In this document: positions 47,254 to 56,847 of the stretch, piece after piece
Position numbering within the stretch: the first letter of the stretch is position 1
How the letters are laid out: each line of letters starts with the position of its first letter
From: Paenibacillus sp. P25
Lineage (GTDB): Bacteria > Bacillota > Bacilli > Paenibacillales > NBRC-103111
Assembly: GCA_024704175.1 (NCBI GenBank)
Contig: CP085629.1
Span: 4,340,001-4,404,000, forward strand
DNA length: 64,000 nucleotides
Reading direction: 5' to 3'
Notes under the pieces: model-generated
What the model was told of the DNA's origin: nothing
Database searches by the model: none
Seen by the model: only the letters and a program-made list of their open reading frames with translations
Made by a program: the position numbers and the translations under genes

Positions 47254-48111
47254 TCACTTCATCTCCGGCAATTGGATGACAAATACTTCCCTCAGGTGGT
47301 TGAATGAAGCGAACGGCTGAATCGTGGCGACATAAGTGATGCCGAAGTCGCCTTCCCTCTTCTCTACCACTTTTCCGATTTCAATCCCTTTCGGGAACAC
47401 CAGCCCTTTGCCCGAGGTAATGACCGTATCTCCAGGCGCGATCGGATCGTTCGGGTCGATCTTGGTCATGATTAATTTCTGAGTTTTCGGATCATAGGAC
47501 TCGATATAGCCGTAAGATTGGTCCTCTTTACCTTTCACCGTAACGGCAATCGCTTTGGATTCGAGCGCCGCTTTATCGTCGATCCCGGTAAGCGGCTGCA
47601 CATCCGCATAGAAAGGCGATACGCTGACCACCCTTCCGACCAAGCCTTCTACGGCCATCACGGCCATATTCGTACGGATTCCGTCTTTCTCACCCAAATT
47701 AATGGTGATCAGGTTACTGGCCAAATCGAATTGAACGACGTTTGCAATCAGGAAACGATAATTGTTCATCTGCTTCTGGCGTTCGGTGAACCCGAGGTCA
47801 TCCTGCAGCCGCTTGTTTTGCTGTTCCAAGTCGTTGAGGCGCGTCGTATCACGGGCATATTTCGAAAGCGTTTCGCGGAGAACTTTATTTTCTTCATAGA
47901 TAGTGGTCAGCCGGCTCATATCGTCAAAGAAACCGGCAATGGCGCCTGCAGGCTTGTACAAGATCCCCTGCGTCCAGGAGACGGTGTCTTTCAAAAACTT
48001 CTCCGGCCACAGCGCATAGCCCTGCCGTCCGAAGGTCAACCCCATCAGCACGATGAAGCAGATCAGACCGAGCATCAGAATGAGCGACCGTTTGTTCCCC
48101 ATTAGTCTCAA
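47254..48111 (-). CDS. mreC: Rod shape-determining protein MreC
   Basis: 285 residues. N-terminal membrane anchor (LILMLGLICFIVLMGLTFG), coiled coil (about 60-105, RLTTIYEENKVLRETLSKY), then beta domains with VGRVVSVSPFYADVQPLTGI and DTVITSGKGLVFPKGIEIG. Connects MreB to wall synthesis enzymes outside the membrane. Confidence 0.95.
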   Translation of the reverse strand: MRLMGNKRSLILMLGLICFIVLMGLTFGRQGYALWPEKFLKDTVSWTQGILYKPAGAIAGFFDDMSRLTTIYEENKVLRETLSKYARDTTRLNDLEQQNKRLQDDLGFTERQKQMNNYRFLIANVVQFDLASNLITINLGEKDGIRTNMAVMAVEGLVGRVVSVSPFYADVQPLTGIDDKAALESKAIAVTVKGKEDQSYGYIESYDPKTQKLIMTKIDPNDPIAPGDTVITSGKGLVFPKGIEIGKVVEKREGDFGITYVATIQPFASFNHLREVFVIQLPEMK

Positions 48112-48142
48112 GAGTATACACCTCTAACCTAGTGCATGCCGA

Positions 48143-49171
48143 TCAGCGGCGCGCTTTGCTCGTCGGGCCCGTTCTCGTTTTGAACAGATGGATATTCTCC
48201 AGCGCCCGTCCCGTGCCGATCGCCACGCAGTCCAGCGGATTCTCGGCTACGAGCACCGGCATTCCGGTTTCCCTCGAAAGCGACCTGTCCAAATTGCGCA
48301 GCAGTCCGCCGCCGCCCGTAAGCACAATGCCCCGGTCCATGATATCGGCCGCAAGCTCGGGAGGGCATTTCTCCAGCGTCACTTTCACGGCGTCCACAAT
48401 GCTGTAGACCGTATCGGTCAGGGCGTCCGTAATTTCGTCGGAGGTGATGGCCATTGTCTTCGGCGACCCCGACACAAGATCGCGACCGCGGATTTCGTAA
48501 CGAATCGGAGGTTCCAGTTGGAGCGCGGAGCCGATTTCCATTTTGATGGATTCGGCCGTCCGTTCGCCGATCATCAGATTGTAGGTACGTTTGATATATT
48601 GAATGATCGCTTCATCCATCTCATCGCCGGCTACGCGGATCGAACGGCTCGTCACGATGCCGCCCAGCGAAATGACGGCAACCTCCGTCGTCCCGCCGCC
48701 GATATCGACAACCATGTCGCCGGTCGGCTCCCATACCGGGAGATCGGCTCCGATCGCCGCCGCAAAGGGCTCCTCGATCGTATAAGCGTCGCGGGCACCG
48801 GCTTGTCTTGTCGCGTCTTCGACGGCGCGCTTCTCGACGGCCGTAATGCCCGACGGCACGCAGACCATGACGCTCGGGTGACGCTGAAACAGCCAGCGCT
48901 GCGTCTGCGCCTGGCGGATAAAATATTTGATCATCGTCGAGGTGGTGTCGAAATCAGCGATGACGCCGTCCTTCATCGGACGGACCGCCCGAATATTGCC
49001 CGGGGTACGGCCGATCATTTTTTTCGCGTCGTTGCCGACCGCTTCAATCGTCTTCGTATCGGTGCGGATGGCGACCACCGACGGCTCCCGCACGACGATT
49101 CCTTTCCCTTTCACATAAACTAGTGTATTGGCCGTCCCGAGGTCGATACCCAGGTCTTTCGTTCCGAACAT
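48143..49171 (-). CDS. mreB: Rod shape-determining actin homologue MreB
   Basis: 342 residues. Actin-fold motifs DLGIDLGTANTLVYVKGKGI, RPMKDGVIADFDTT, DIGGGTTEVAVISLGGIV and GIVLTGGGGLLRNLD. Forms membrane-bound filaments that guide lateral wall synthesis. A long 5' region (49172-49356) without a gene precedes it. Confidence 0.98.
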   Translation of the reverse strand: MFGTKDLGIDLGTANTLVYVKGKGIVVREPSVVAIRTDTKTIEAVGNDAKKMIGRTPGNIRAVRPMKDGVIADFDTTSTMIKYFIRQAQTQRWLFQRHPSVMVCVPSGITAVEKRAVEDATRQAGARDAYTIEEPFAAAIGADLPVWEPTGDMVVDIGGGTTEVAVISLGGIVTSRSIRVAGDEMDEAIIQYIKRTYNLMIGERTAESIKMEIGSALQLEPPIRYEIRGRDLVSGSPKTMAITSDEITDALTDTVYSIVDAVKVTLEKCPPELAADIMDRGIVLTGGGGLLRNLDRSLSRETGMPVLVAENPLDCVAIGTGRALENIHLFKTRTGPTSKARR

Positions 49172-49350
49172 ATGTAAGGTGCTCCCTTCTCTATTTCAAG
49201 CGCCGCTAACGCCGCGTATCTTAATTTGTAAATCGGCCTGCCGCCGACATGCCAAGTGCGGCTTGAAACGCCGGTGCTTCCGGTCGATCTCCCGCCGTCA
49301 CGGCTTAGTGACATTGCGCGAAAAGAACAGTTTGCAAAAGCCTGTTTCTT

Positions 49351-49380
49351 ATTATATTACAACCATCCGAGCTCCTTCAA
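49351..49380 (-). promoter_or_regulatory. Candidate sigma-A-type promoter of mreB
   Basis: TTGAAG and TATAAT separated by 18 bases on the minus strand, overlapping the end of radC. It would give mreB a leader of about 170 bases in which I see no known RNA motif. Confidence 0.5.
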
Positions 49381-50046
49381 ACTAACGAAGCCGCGGTCGC
49401 CGATCACGATGTGATCGAGCACCTCGATGCCGATAATCCCGCCCGCTTCCGCAAGTCTGCGGGTGAGCTCGATATCTTCGGGGCTTGGGGTCGGATCCCC
49501 GCTGGGATGATTGTGCGCACAGACGATCGAAGCGCCGCTGCGCTTGATGGCGGCGCGGAACACCTCCCGCGGATGGACGATGGAGGCGTTGAGACTGCCC
49601 ATGGACAGCGTCTCCTGGCCGATCACGTGGTTCTTGGTGTTCAGAAACAAGCAGACGAAATGTTCCTTTTGCAAATAACGCAGTTCTTCGGTTAGAAGCG
49701 AAGCCACATCTTGCGGCGAACGGATCGTTACCGTGTCGCTGAGCGAGCTGCGCGCCATTCTTCTGCCAAGCTCAATGCCGGCTTGAATCTGCAGCGCCTT
49801 GGCCTCGCCGATGCCCTTAATCTCTGTCAGCTGCTGCAGGCTCATATCCGCCAGACTTCGCAGTCCTCTGGATTCGCGCAGCAGACGCTGGCCGAGAGAT
49901 ACGGCCGATTCGCGGTACGTTCCGGTCCGGAGCAGCACCGCCAGCAGTTCCGCGTTACTTAAAGCTGTTGCCCCATACTGCATCATGCGTTCTCTGGGTC
50001 GTTCGTCGCTGGGGACATCGCGCAATGTCGTATTGAGCGACTCCAT
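49357..50046 (-). CDS. radC: RadC family JAB1/MPN-domain protein
   Basis: About 229 residues from ATG 50046 (GAGAGGGA upstream). N-terminal helix-hairpin-helix (LTEIKGIGEAKALQIQAGI) and a JAMM metal motif (EVFRAAIKRSGASIVCAHN, HNHPSGDPTPSPEDIE). Despite the name, a role in DNA repair is not established. Adjacent to mreB and maf as in Bacillus. Confidence 0.95.
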   Translation of the reverse strand: MESLNTTLRDVPSDERPRERMMQYGATALSNAELLAVLLRTGTYRESAVSLGQRLLRESRGLRSLADMSLQQLTEIKGIGEAKALQIQAGIELGRRMARSSLSDTVTIRSPQDVASLLTEELRYLQKEHFVCLFLNTKNHVIGQETLSMGSLNASIVHPREVFRAAIKRSGASIVCAHNHPSGDPTPSPEDIELTRRLAEAGGIIGIEVLDHIVIGDRGFVSLKELGWL

Positions 50047-50121
50047 GCATTCCCTCTCTTTCGTCAAAATATTCGGGTTGTAAAGCGGTGGTACGAAACC
50101 TCATTATATCATGATGCCTGC

Positions 50122-50732
50122 TTAAAAGACAGCGACACCCAAACGGCCGAGCAGATCGGACAAAAGCGACATCGGAAGCCCGACGACATTGAAATAATCG
50201 CCTTCGATCCGCTCCACGATCGTTGCGCCGAGTCCTTGAATGGCGTAGGATCCGGCCTTGTCCTTAGGCTCGCCGGTCCGGATGTAGGAACGGATCCGTT
50301 CATCCGTCAAGGGCTTCATATACACTTCGGTAACCCCGTGCGCTCCATGGGTTTCCCCGTAGCCAGGTCGATGCAGACGACCCCGCTGTACACCTGATGC
50401 CTTCTGCCCTGAAGGGCCTTCAGCATCCGGAACGAATCGTCTTCATCCTTCGGCTTGCCGAGCACCTCGCCGTCCAGTACGACAATGGTGTCGGATCCGA
50501 TCACAACGCCCTGCTCGTCCGGCGCTAATTCCACCTTACAACGTTCGTAGACGGTGCGGGCTTTCCGACCCGAAAGCTCTTCCACTATTTGGGACGGTAT
50601 CCAGCCGGGCTCCGTTGTTTCGTCCGCATCGCTGACTATGATCCGGTAAGGCAGATTCAGCGAGCGGATCAGCTCTTGACGGCGCGGGGAGGAGGAGGCG
50701 AGGATCAGCACTTTTTCGCCATTAATCGACAT
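50122..50732 (-). CDS. maf: Maf nucleotide pyrophosphatase / septum formation protein (one apparent frameshift)
   Basis: Hydrolyses dTTP/UTP and modified nucleotides; overexpression blocks septation in Bacillus. Motifs: LASSSPRRQELI, SDADET, GSDTIVVLDGEVLGKP, LQGRRHQVYSGV; after the break at about 50338-50342 it continues HGVTEVYMKPLTDERIRSYI and GSYAIQGLGA. About 203 residues. ATG at 50732 has GAGGGA nine bases upstream. Confidence 0.95.
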
Positions 50733-50819
50733 AAATAGATTCCCTCGTTTCGAATATTGTAAAAGCGGGTATAGGCCTGCCCGTCCCATACATAAAAGAC
50801 GTTCCGCAGGATGGAAAAG

Positions 50820-51062
50820 TTACAGTTTTCGATAAATCCAAACGGCCGCCGCCAGGCCCAGAATCCCGATCAGATTGAGCCGGATGTGCAGGTCCAGATC
50901 GTAACGGAGGACAAGCAGGTCCGCCTTCGGTCGCCAGCTCAGCTCCTTGGATACGGTCAGGAACGAGAGCGCCGGCACGGAGGACAGCAACTGGCCGACC
51001 AGGCTTCCGGCCACCAGGCCTACGATCAGGATGAGGATCAGCGTGAACGTATTCTTTTTCAA
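50820..51062 (-). CDS. DUF4321 small membrane protein
   Basis: About 80 residues with two membrane helices (FTLILILIVGLVAGSLVGQL; IGILGLAAAVWIY) and a central YDLDLHIRLN loop, the DUF4321 pattern. Function unknown; found in Paenibacillus and Clostridia near maf. TTG start at 51062 is supported by AGAGG; the frame is open further upstream without a ribosome site. Confidence 0.75.
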   Translation of the reverse strand: MKKNTFTLILILIVGLVAGSLVGQLLSSVPALSFLTVSKELSWRPKADLLVLRYDLDLHIRLNLIGILGLAAAVWIYRKL

Positions 51063-51214
51063 ATGTAGGATACCTCTTTCCGTCGAATTACAACCAAAAT
51101 CATGCAGGATTGCCACACGCTATTATAGCATATTTCGATTTGCTGTTGGCGAATGTTCCCGGCTTGTGTGAGGCGGGAAAAGAAGTGGAATGGGAACCGA
51201 AAGGAGTGGATCGG

Positions 51215-52495
51215 ATGGTGAAGCCTTGGGTGCGTTCCGCCGCGCTTGCCATCAGTTTATTTGTCTTTGCCAGCGCCGGCCGAGGCCGCGAAAATTGTCG
51301 TCGATCCGGGGCACGGAGGGAAGGATTCGGGAGCCGTCGGAATGAACGGATTGATGGAGAAGACGGTGACCCTGGACATCGCCCGCAAGCTGAAGAACTT
51401 CTTGGCCGAACGGGGGTATGATGCGGTGATGACCCGCGACAGCGACGTCTTCTGGACGCTCCAGCGGCGGGTGGAATATACGAATGCTCAGGGAGCGGAT
51501 TTGTTCGTATCGATTCATGCCAATGATTATCCGAACCCGGCTACCCGGGGGTCCATGGTGCTCTACTACGACGACGCTTATCCTCAGTCGGATTATCCCG
51601 CCAGCGATAAGATGAAAGCGCTGACCCCGCAAAGCAAAGCACTTGCTCAAAAGGTACTGGATTCGTTCGTCAAGGAAACGGGTACGCCGAGCCAGGGGCT
51701 CACTCCGAGCGCGGTATATGTTGTACGGATGGGCACGATCCCGAGCATTCTGGTGGAGACCGCGTTTCTGTCGAACTCCACGGAGGCGCAGCCGCTGGCC
51801 GATCCCGAGGAACGGACGCTGATGGCCAAAGCGATTGCCGACGGCATTGAGGCTTACCTGCCGCCCGACAACACCGGGTTCGCGGACCTGCGCGGACATT
51901 GGGCCGAGGGCGCGGTCCTGCGGCTGAAGGCGCAGGGCGTGGTTGAAGGGGTCGGCAAGACGTTCGAGCCGAACCGGATGCTGACGAGAGCGGAATGGAT
52001 GACGCTGCTCGGCCGGGTGTTCGACCTGCCGGCGTCGGCGGCAGGGAGCTGTGCCGCCCCGGGACGGTCGGGGGCGCGGTTTACGGCGGCGCCTGTGCAC
52101 AGGTCGCCGGCGGGGCCGCCGCGTTCAAGGACGTGAACGCGGGGCATTGGTCTTTCGCCGCCTTGGACAAGGCGGTGCGCGGCGGCGTGCTGGAGGGCTA
52201 CCCCGACGGCACGCTTCGTCCCGACCGCCCCGTCACCCGGGCGGAGGCGGCGGCGCCGCTGCAGCGGCTGGCTGGGGCGCCGCAGGCGCCGGCCGGAAGC
52301 CGGCCGTTCGGGGATGTGCCGCCGGATTACTGGGCGGCTTCAGCGGTGGCGAGCCTTAAGGCGGCCGGCTGGATCAACGGCGTGACGGCGGCGGAGTTCC
52401 GCCCGGAGCGACCGATTACGCGGGCGGAAGCCGCCGCGCTCATCGACCGGTATTTGCAGAGCAAACCGGCAAAAAAGCCGGGGAATCAGCCGTGA
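51215..52495 (+). CDS. N-acetylmuramoyl-L-alanine amidase with C-terminal SLH repeats (two apparent frameshifts)
   Basis: Secreted wall hydrolase of about 426 residues. Signal peptide MVKPWVRSAALAISLFVFA with an AEA site. Amidase_3 domain: IVVDPGHGGKDSGAVG, GLMEKTVTLDIARKL, LFVSIHAND, ILVETAFLSN, with the zinc ligands His, Glu and His and catalytic Glu. Three SLH-type repeats follow (FADLRGHWAEGAVLRLKAQG; FKDVNAGHWSFAALDKAV; FGDVPPDYWAASAVASLKAA), which would anchor it to the wall. Breaks are at about 51269-51272 in the signal peptide and between 52030 and 52120 in a low-complexity linker. Start ATG 51215 with AAGGAG. The linker sequence is uncertain. Confidence 0.87.
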
Positions 52496-52540
52496 CCGGA
52501 CGGAATGTCCATGTGTCAGGGCCGGTTCTCCGGCTTTTTT
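52471..52540. terminator. Bidirectional terminator between the amidase and spoIIB genes
   Basis: AAAAAAGCCGG pairs with CCGGCTTTTTT across a spacer that adds GGCC/GGCC pairing. It serves the plus-strand amidase and minus-strand spoIIB, whose stop adjoins it. Confidence 0.8.
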
Positions 52541-53944
52541 CTATTGCACCGAGGCGGTGCGGAGCAGCTCCTTTTCCGCCACCAGATACTGCATGAGTGC
52601 GGTCTGGGCCTGCCATAGGGAAGCGGAGGACGGGTTCTTCTTGTAATCCTCCAGGGAAGCCACCGCCGTGTTGAGCGCGCTGTTCATCTTCGGGAGCGAC
52701 GCTTTCCCCGCTTCCCCGAGCCCGTCGCTTACGGCCGAGGCCGAAGACGCCCAGGCCTGGTGCGTGGTCTTGATCGTCTGCAGCGCCTTATCGTCCAGCG
52801 CTCCAGGCTTCGTCTCATTCAGGTGCAGGACGGTTTGCGCCGAGATCAGCTGCACCAGCTTCTCCCCTTGGGTCATATAGCCGGCGAAGATGTCCGTCCC
52901 TTTGCCGTTCCAGCGGATCTTGGACGCTCCCGGTACCTCGAAGTTTTTGAGCACCACATCGATTTTCTTCTGTTTATACTGCTGGCTGAGCGTTTGGGCT
53001 TCTTCCCGACTGACGGCCATTCCGATGTAAACAGGGATTTTATCGCCCGAATCGCTCACGGCGGCAAAACCTTGTTTGCGGAAATCCGCCTGCTGGGTCT
53101 CCGCGGTTTGCGGTGTACTGAACACACCGCCCTGCAGGAAGGTATAGGATTTGGACTGAAGACTGACGGCCGCCGTCGCCATATTCGCTACCGCCGCCGA
53201 TACCGGGGTTCCGGCATCCGCCTTATCTCCCGGTTTCGCCGAGGCCGAAGCCGCTGCGCTTCCGGCCGCCCCTGCGTCCTTGCCTTGAGCGCTCCCCGAG
53301 GCTGTTCCCGCATCCGGCTTCTTCTGCCCCTGCTGCTGAACTACCGATGCATCGACCGGCTTGACCTTGTTTGGGTCATCCCCGCCCTTGAACATCGACA
53401 GCACCAGGAAGCCGAAGGCCACGCCGGTGACGACGGCGCCTGCAACCGAGGCCGTTACTTTCAGCCATGACCCGCCCGTCTGCCTGCTGTAATAAGCCGT
53501 TTGCTCCGGCGTATACCAGCGGTGGTCGCGCAGCTCTTCTTCCCGCCGCGGCTCTCTCCCGTCTTCCACATATCCGGTTTCGGGATCCACCGCACGCCCT
53601 CCCGAGTTCCGGATCATACTTTCAATCCGCTGGGTCTCGGTATCGAACGAACTCTGCCACCCGCCATAATCGGTTGTATACGGGTTTAAAGGCTGGGCGT
53701 CGATCAGCATCGGCCGCTCGGACTCCGGAGCCGAGGGCGAAAGCGAAGGCCCCGGGGCAGGCGGCCTCAGCCGCTCGTATAAATCGTTCTGCCGCGGCCG
53801 GGACTCCTTCGTCCCCTCCGCTTCCGGCTCCATGATCCGGTATTCTTCCTGATGCAGCGGGATCACCTTCGTCTCCCGATGCGCCGCCGGCTTTCCGCCC
53901 GGGCGGGTCGGCTCGAAACGAAACGTCATCTTGGCCTTGTTCAT
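52541..53944 (-). CDS. spoIIB: SpoIIB-like SPOR-domain protein
   Basis: Intact, about 467 residues. Cytosolic, charged N-terminal half, one membrane helix (VAGAVVTGVAFGFLVLSMF), an Ala/Ser/Gly-rich linker, a SPOR-like domain (YTFLQGGVFSTPQTAETQQA, IPVYIGMAVSREEAQTLSQQ) and a helical tail. SpoIIB localises to the division septum and helps septal peptidoglycan thinning before engulfment. Position between folC/murC and maf matches Bacillus spoIIB; sequence identity cannot be measured here. ATG at 53944 is the start, the second Met, with TTGGAG upstream. Confidence 0.8.
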   Translation of the reverse strand: MNKAKMTFRFEPTRPGGKPAAHRETKVIPLHQEEYRIMEPEAEGTKESRPRQNDLYERLRPPAPGPSLSPSAPESERPMLIDAQPLNPYTTDYGGWQSSFDTETQRIESMIRNSGGRAVDPETGYVEDGREPRREEELRDHRWYTPEQTAYYSRQTGGSWLKVTASVAGAVVTGVAFGFLVLSMFKGGDDPNKVKPVDASVVQQQGQKKPDAGTASGSAQGKDAGAAGSAAASASAKPGDKADAGTPVSAAVANMATAAVSLQSKSYTFLQGGVFSTPQTAETQQADFRKQGFAAVSDSGDKIPVYIGMAVSREEAQTLSQQYKQKKIDVVLKNFEVPGASKIRWNGKGTDIFAGYMTQGEKLVQLISAQTVLHLNETKPGALDDKALQTIKTTHQAWASSASAVSDGLGEAGKASLPKMNSALNTAVASLEDYKKNPSSASLWQAQTALMQYLVAEKELLRTASVQ

Positions 53945-54022
53945 TGCTCCAACTCTCCCTTGTCCCATATGGTAATACTAGAGTATGAGAGTAGAGCGGG
54001 AAATAGAACCAGGAGAATAAGC

Positions 54023-54064
54023 ACAAAACCCCGGCAACCAGGCTTTCGGCCGGCATCCGGGGTT
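54023..54064 (-). terminator. Terminator of murC
   Basis: AACCCCGG pairs with CCGGGGTT with an internal GCCGGCC hairpin, then TTTGTG on the minus strand, 14 bases past the stop. Confidence 0.75.
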
Positions 54065-54078
54065 ACTTATGTTTTCAT

Positions 54079-55470
54079 TTAACCGGTCCGGGCATGCAGC
54101 GCTTTGGCCAGACCGTCCGCGGCCTTCCAAATATCGCCCGCCCCCATGGTCAGTACCAAATCTCCGCGGCTGACCGAACCGTAGAGGTACGCCTGCACTT
54201 CTTCCTTCGTCGGAATGTACTTTACGTTCGGATTGCTGTTCTGACGGATCAAGTCAACCAGCTTGGCGGAGCTGATGCCTTCGATTTGCTTCTCCCCTGC
54301 CGGCGAGTAAATATCCGTGATGATCACTTCATCGGCCTCCGGGAAGGCGCGGCTGAACTGCTCGAACAAGAAATACGTCCGCGTATACCGCTGCGGCTGG
54401 AATACCGCTACGATGCGCTTGCCGGTCGCCCGCGCCGCTTGGATGGTCGCTTCGATCTCCGTCGGATGATGAGCGTAATCGTCGATGACGAGAATGTCAT
54501 CCACCTCGCCGAGCACCTGAAAACGCCGCTTGGCCCCGCGGAAGTCGGTAATCGCTTCAGCCACCTGCTCAAAGGAGAGTCCCGCTTCCATACAGGTAAT
54601 CAGCGTCGCCAGCGCATTGTATACGTTATGTCTGCCGGGTACGGATAAATCGATCGTCCCGATCGCCTTGCCCCCGTGAACGACGTCGAAGGAGACCCGG
54701 CGGTCGCCAAGGCGGATGTTCACGGCGCGGTAATCGGCTTCCGTATCGATGGCATAGGTGATGACCTGGCTTTTGATCAGCGGAATCATTTCCTGCAGAT
54801 GCGGATCGTCCTTGCAGACAACGGCTTTTCCGTCCTCCTTCACCTGGCTCAAAAACTGCGCATAGGCTTTCTTCAGATTGTCGAAGTTGCCGTCGTAGTT
54901 CTCCAGATGATCCGCCTCAATATTGTTAACAAGCGCAATGGCAGGCTGGTACTGCAGGAAGGAACCGTCGCTTTCGTCCGCTTCGGCTACCACCCAGTCG
55001 CCTTTGCCCGCCTTCGCATTGCTGCCCACATTCATAATCTCTCCGCCGATGATGAAGGTCGGGTCCTGCCGGCATTGTTCCAGTACGAGCGCAATCATGG
55101 ATGAGGTTGTCGTCTTTCCATGAGCCCCCGCCACCGCGATCCCCTTCTTGGCGTTCATCAGGCGGGCAAGCATCTGGGAACGGTGCAGAATCGGAATGTT
55201 CAATTCCTCCGCCGCCACCATTTCCACATTGTCCTTGGTCAGTGCCGTGGAATAAACCACCACGTCCGCCCCTTTAACATTCTGCGCCTGATGTCCGATA
55301 AACACCTGCGCCCCCTTGGCCGCGAGCTTCTCTGTCAGCTCCTGCTGCGCCAAATCGGATCCCGAAACTTGGTACCCCATTTCCAGCATCACCTTGGCAA
55401 TCGCACTCATGCCGTACCCGCCAATGCCGATAAAATGGATATGCTCCGATGTATTCACGCGCGTCTTCAC
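54079..55470 (-). CDS. murC: UDP-N-acetylmuramate--L-alanine ligase
   Basis: Intact 463 residues. Rossmann-type HFIGIGGYGMSAIAKVML, ATP loop GIAVAGAHGKTTTSS, EADESDGSF, HLENYDGNF and VIDDYAHHPTEIEAT. Adds the first L-alanine of the peptidoglycan stem. Its GTG start overlaps the folC stop by four bases. Confidence 0.98.
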   Translation of the reverse strand: MKTRVNTSEHIHFIGIGGYGMSAIAKVMLEMGYQVSGSDLAQQELTEKLAAKGAQVFIGHQAQNVKGADVVVYSTALTKDNVEMVAAEELNIPILHRSQMLARLMNAKKGIAVAGAHGKTTTSSMIALVLEQCRQDPTFIIGGEIMNVGSNAKAGKGDWVVAEADESDGSFLQYQPAIALVNNIEADHLENYDGNFDNLKKAYAQFLSQVKEDGKAVVCKDDPHLQEMIPLIKSQVITYAIDTEADYRAVNIRLGDRRVSFDVVHGGKAIGTIDLSVPGRHNVYNALATLITCMEAGLSFEQVAEAITDFRGAKRRFQVLGEVDDILVIDDYAHHPTEIEATIQAARATGKRIVAVFQPQRYTRTYFLFEQFSRAFPEADEVIITDIYSPAGEKQIEGISSAKLVDLIRQNSNPNVKYIPTKEEVQAYLYGSVSRGDLVLTMGAGDIWKAADGLAKALHARTG

Positions 55471-56840
55471 CAGCCTTTTTCAGAATCGGATTGATGCTTG
55501 ATCCAGGAACGAACATCCCCAATCAAATATAGCGTACCGGTCACGACGGCCAGGTCGTCCTGTGCCGTCAGGCGGTTCATGATTTCCAGCGCGGTTTTCC
55601 AATTCGGCTCCACGATCACTTCCACGTCCGTGCGGCCGATTTCTTCAAGCAAAGTCCGGGCCAGCGACGCAAGGCCTGCGGCCCCCGCTTTCTTGAACCA
55701 AACCGGCTCGGTCAGGATGAGGGTATCCACTATTGGTAGTATATGCCTGAAATACTCCGTATGATTCTTGTTGCTCAGCATTCCCATCATCAAATGGAGC
55801 TTTTTGTACGAATACGTCGTTTTTATGGCACTTGCCAATGTCTCCGCGCCTTCCGGATTATGCGCGCCGTCGATCAGGATACGCGGGTGCGTCGAAATAA
55901 GCTCAAGCCGTCCGGGCCATTGCGTCGCGTTCATGGCGCGCAACAGATCCTCTTCCTCCACGATCATCGCGTAATATTGACGAAGCACCTCGATCGTCAT
56001 CAGAGCGACGGCCGCATTCTTGATCTGATGCGGGCCGTTCATCGAGATCGTCACCTCGGGGAACTCCCGGAACGGGCCGGTAAAACGGAACTTCTGCTCA
56101 TTCTCCCGAACGGACAGCGTTTCATAACGGAAGGCCTCGTTCATCAAATAAAGCGTGGAATGCTTTTCCTTCGCCGTCCGCCGGATTACCTCGATCACTT
56201 CCGGCTCGCTCCACCGCACTGACAACCGGAAAGCCCGATTTGATAATGGCGGCTTTCTCCCCGGCGATCTGCTCGAGGCTATCGCCCAGAAGGTCCATAT
56301 GATCGTGGCCGATATTCGTAATGACCGATACCAGCGGCGTCACGATGTTGGTCGAATCGAGGCGGCCTCCCAGGCCCGTTTCCCAGACGACGAAATCCGG
56401 ATAAGCGACGCGGGCGAAATACTCGATCGCCGCAACCGTGGAAATTTCGAACATCGACGGCTGGCCGAACTCCTCCGTTACCGCATCGATGACCGGTTTG
56501 ATTTTATTGACGACCCGGAGCAGATCCTCGTCCGGGATGTTCTGCCCGTTCAGGCGGATCCGTTCATTGTACTTCTCGATATAGGGGAAGTGAACGTCCC
56601 CACGTCATAGCCGCACTGCCGGATGACTTCCGACAGGTAGGCGCACACCGAGCCCTTCCCGTTGGTCCCGGCGATGTGAATGAACTTGAGTCTGCGGTGC
56701 GGATTGTCAAGCAGTTCCATCATCCGCTGCATCCGCTCAAGCCCCGGCTTGATCCCGACAAGCGGGATAAAGCGGACAATCCAGTCGATCGCTTCCTGGG
56801 CCGTTTGAAAAGGCTCTGTGATTTGCTTCGTGCTGCTCAT
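55467..56840 (-). CDS. folC: Folylpolyglutamate synthase / dihydrofolate synthase (two apparent frameshifts)
   Basis: Adds glutamates to folates. N-terminal GTNGKGSVCAYLSEVIRQCG, VGTFTSPYIEKYNERI; middle MFEISTVAAIEYFA, VVWETGLGGRLDSTN, NIGHDHMDLLGDSLEQIA, GEKAAIIK; C-terminal ILIDGAHNPEGAETLA and VVTGTLYLIGDVR. About 458 residues. Breaks are at 56584-56587 (C run, one base short) and at about 56206-56215 (one base extra). Follows valS by seven bases. Confidence 0.95.
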
Positions 56841-56847
56841 ACCGGGA

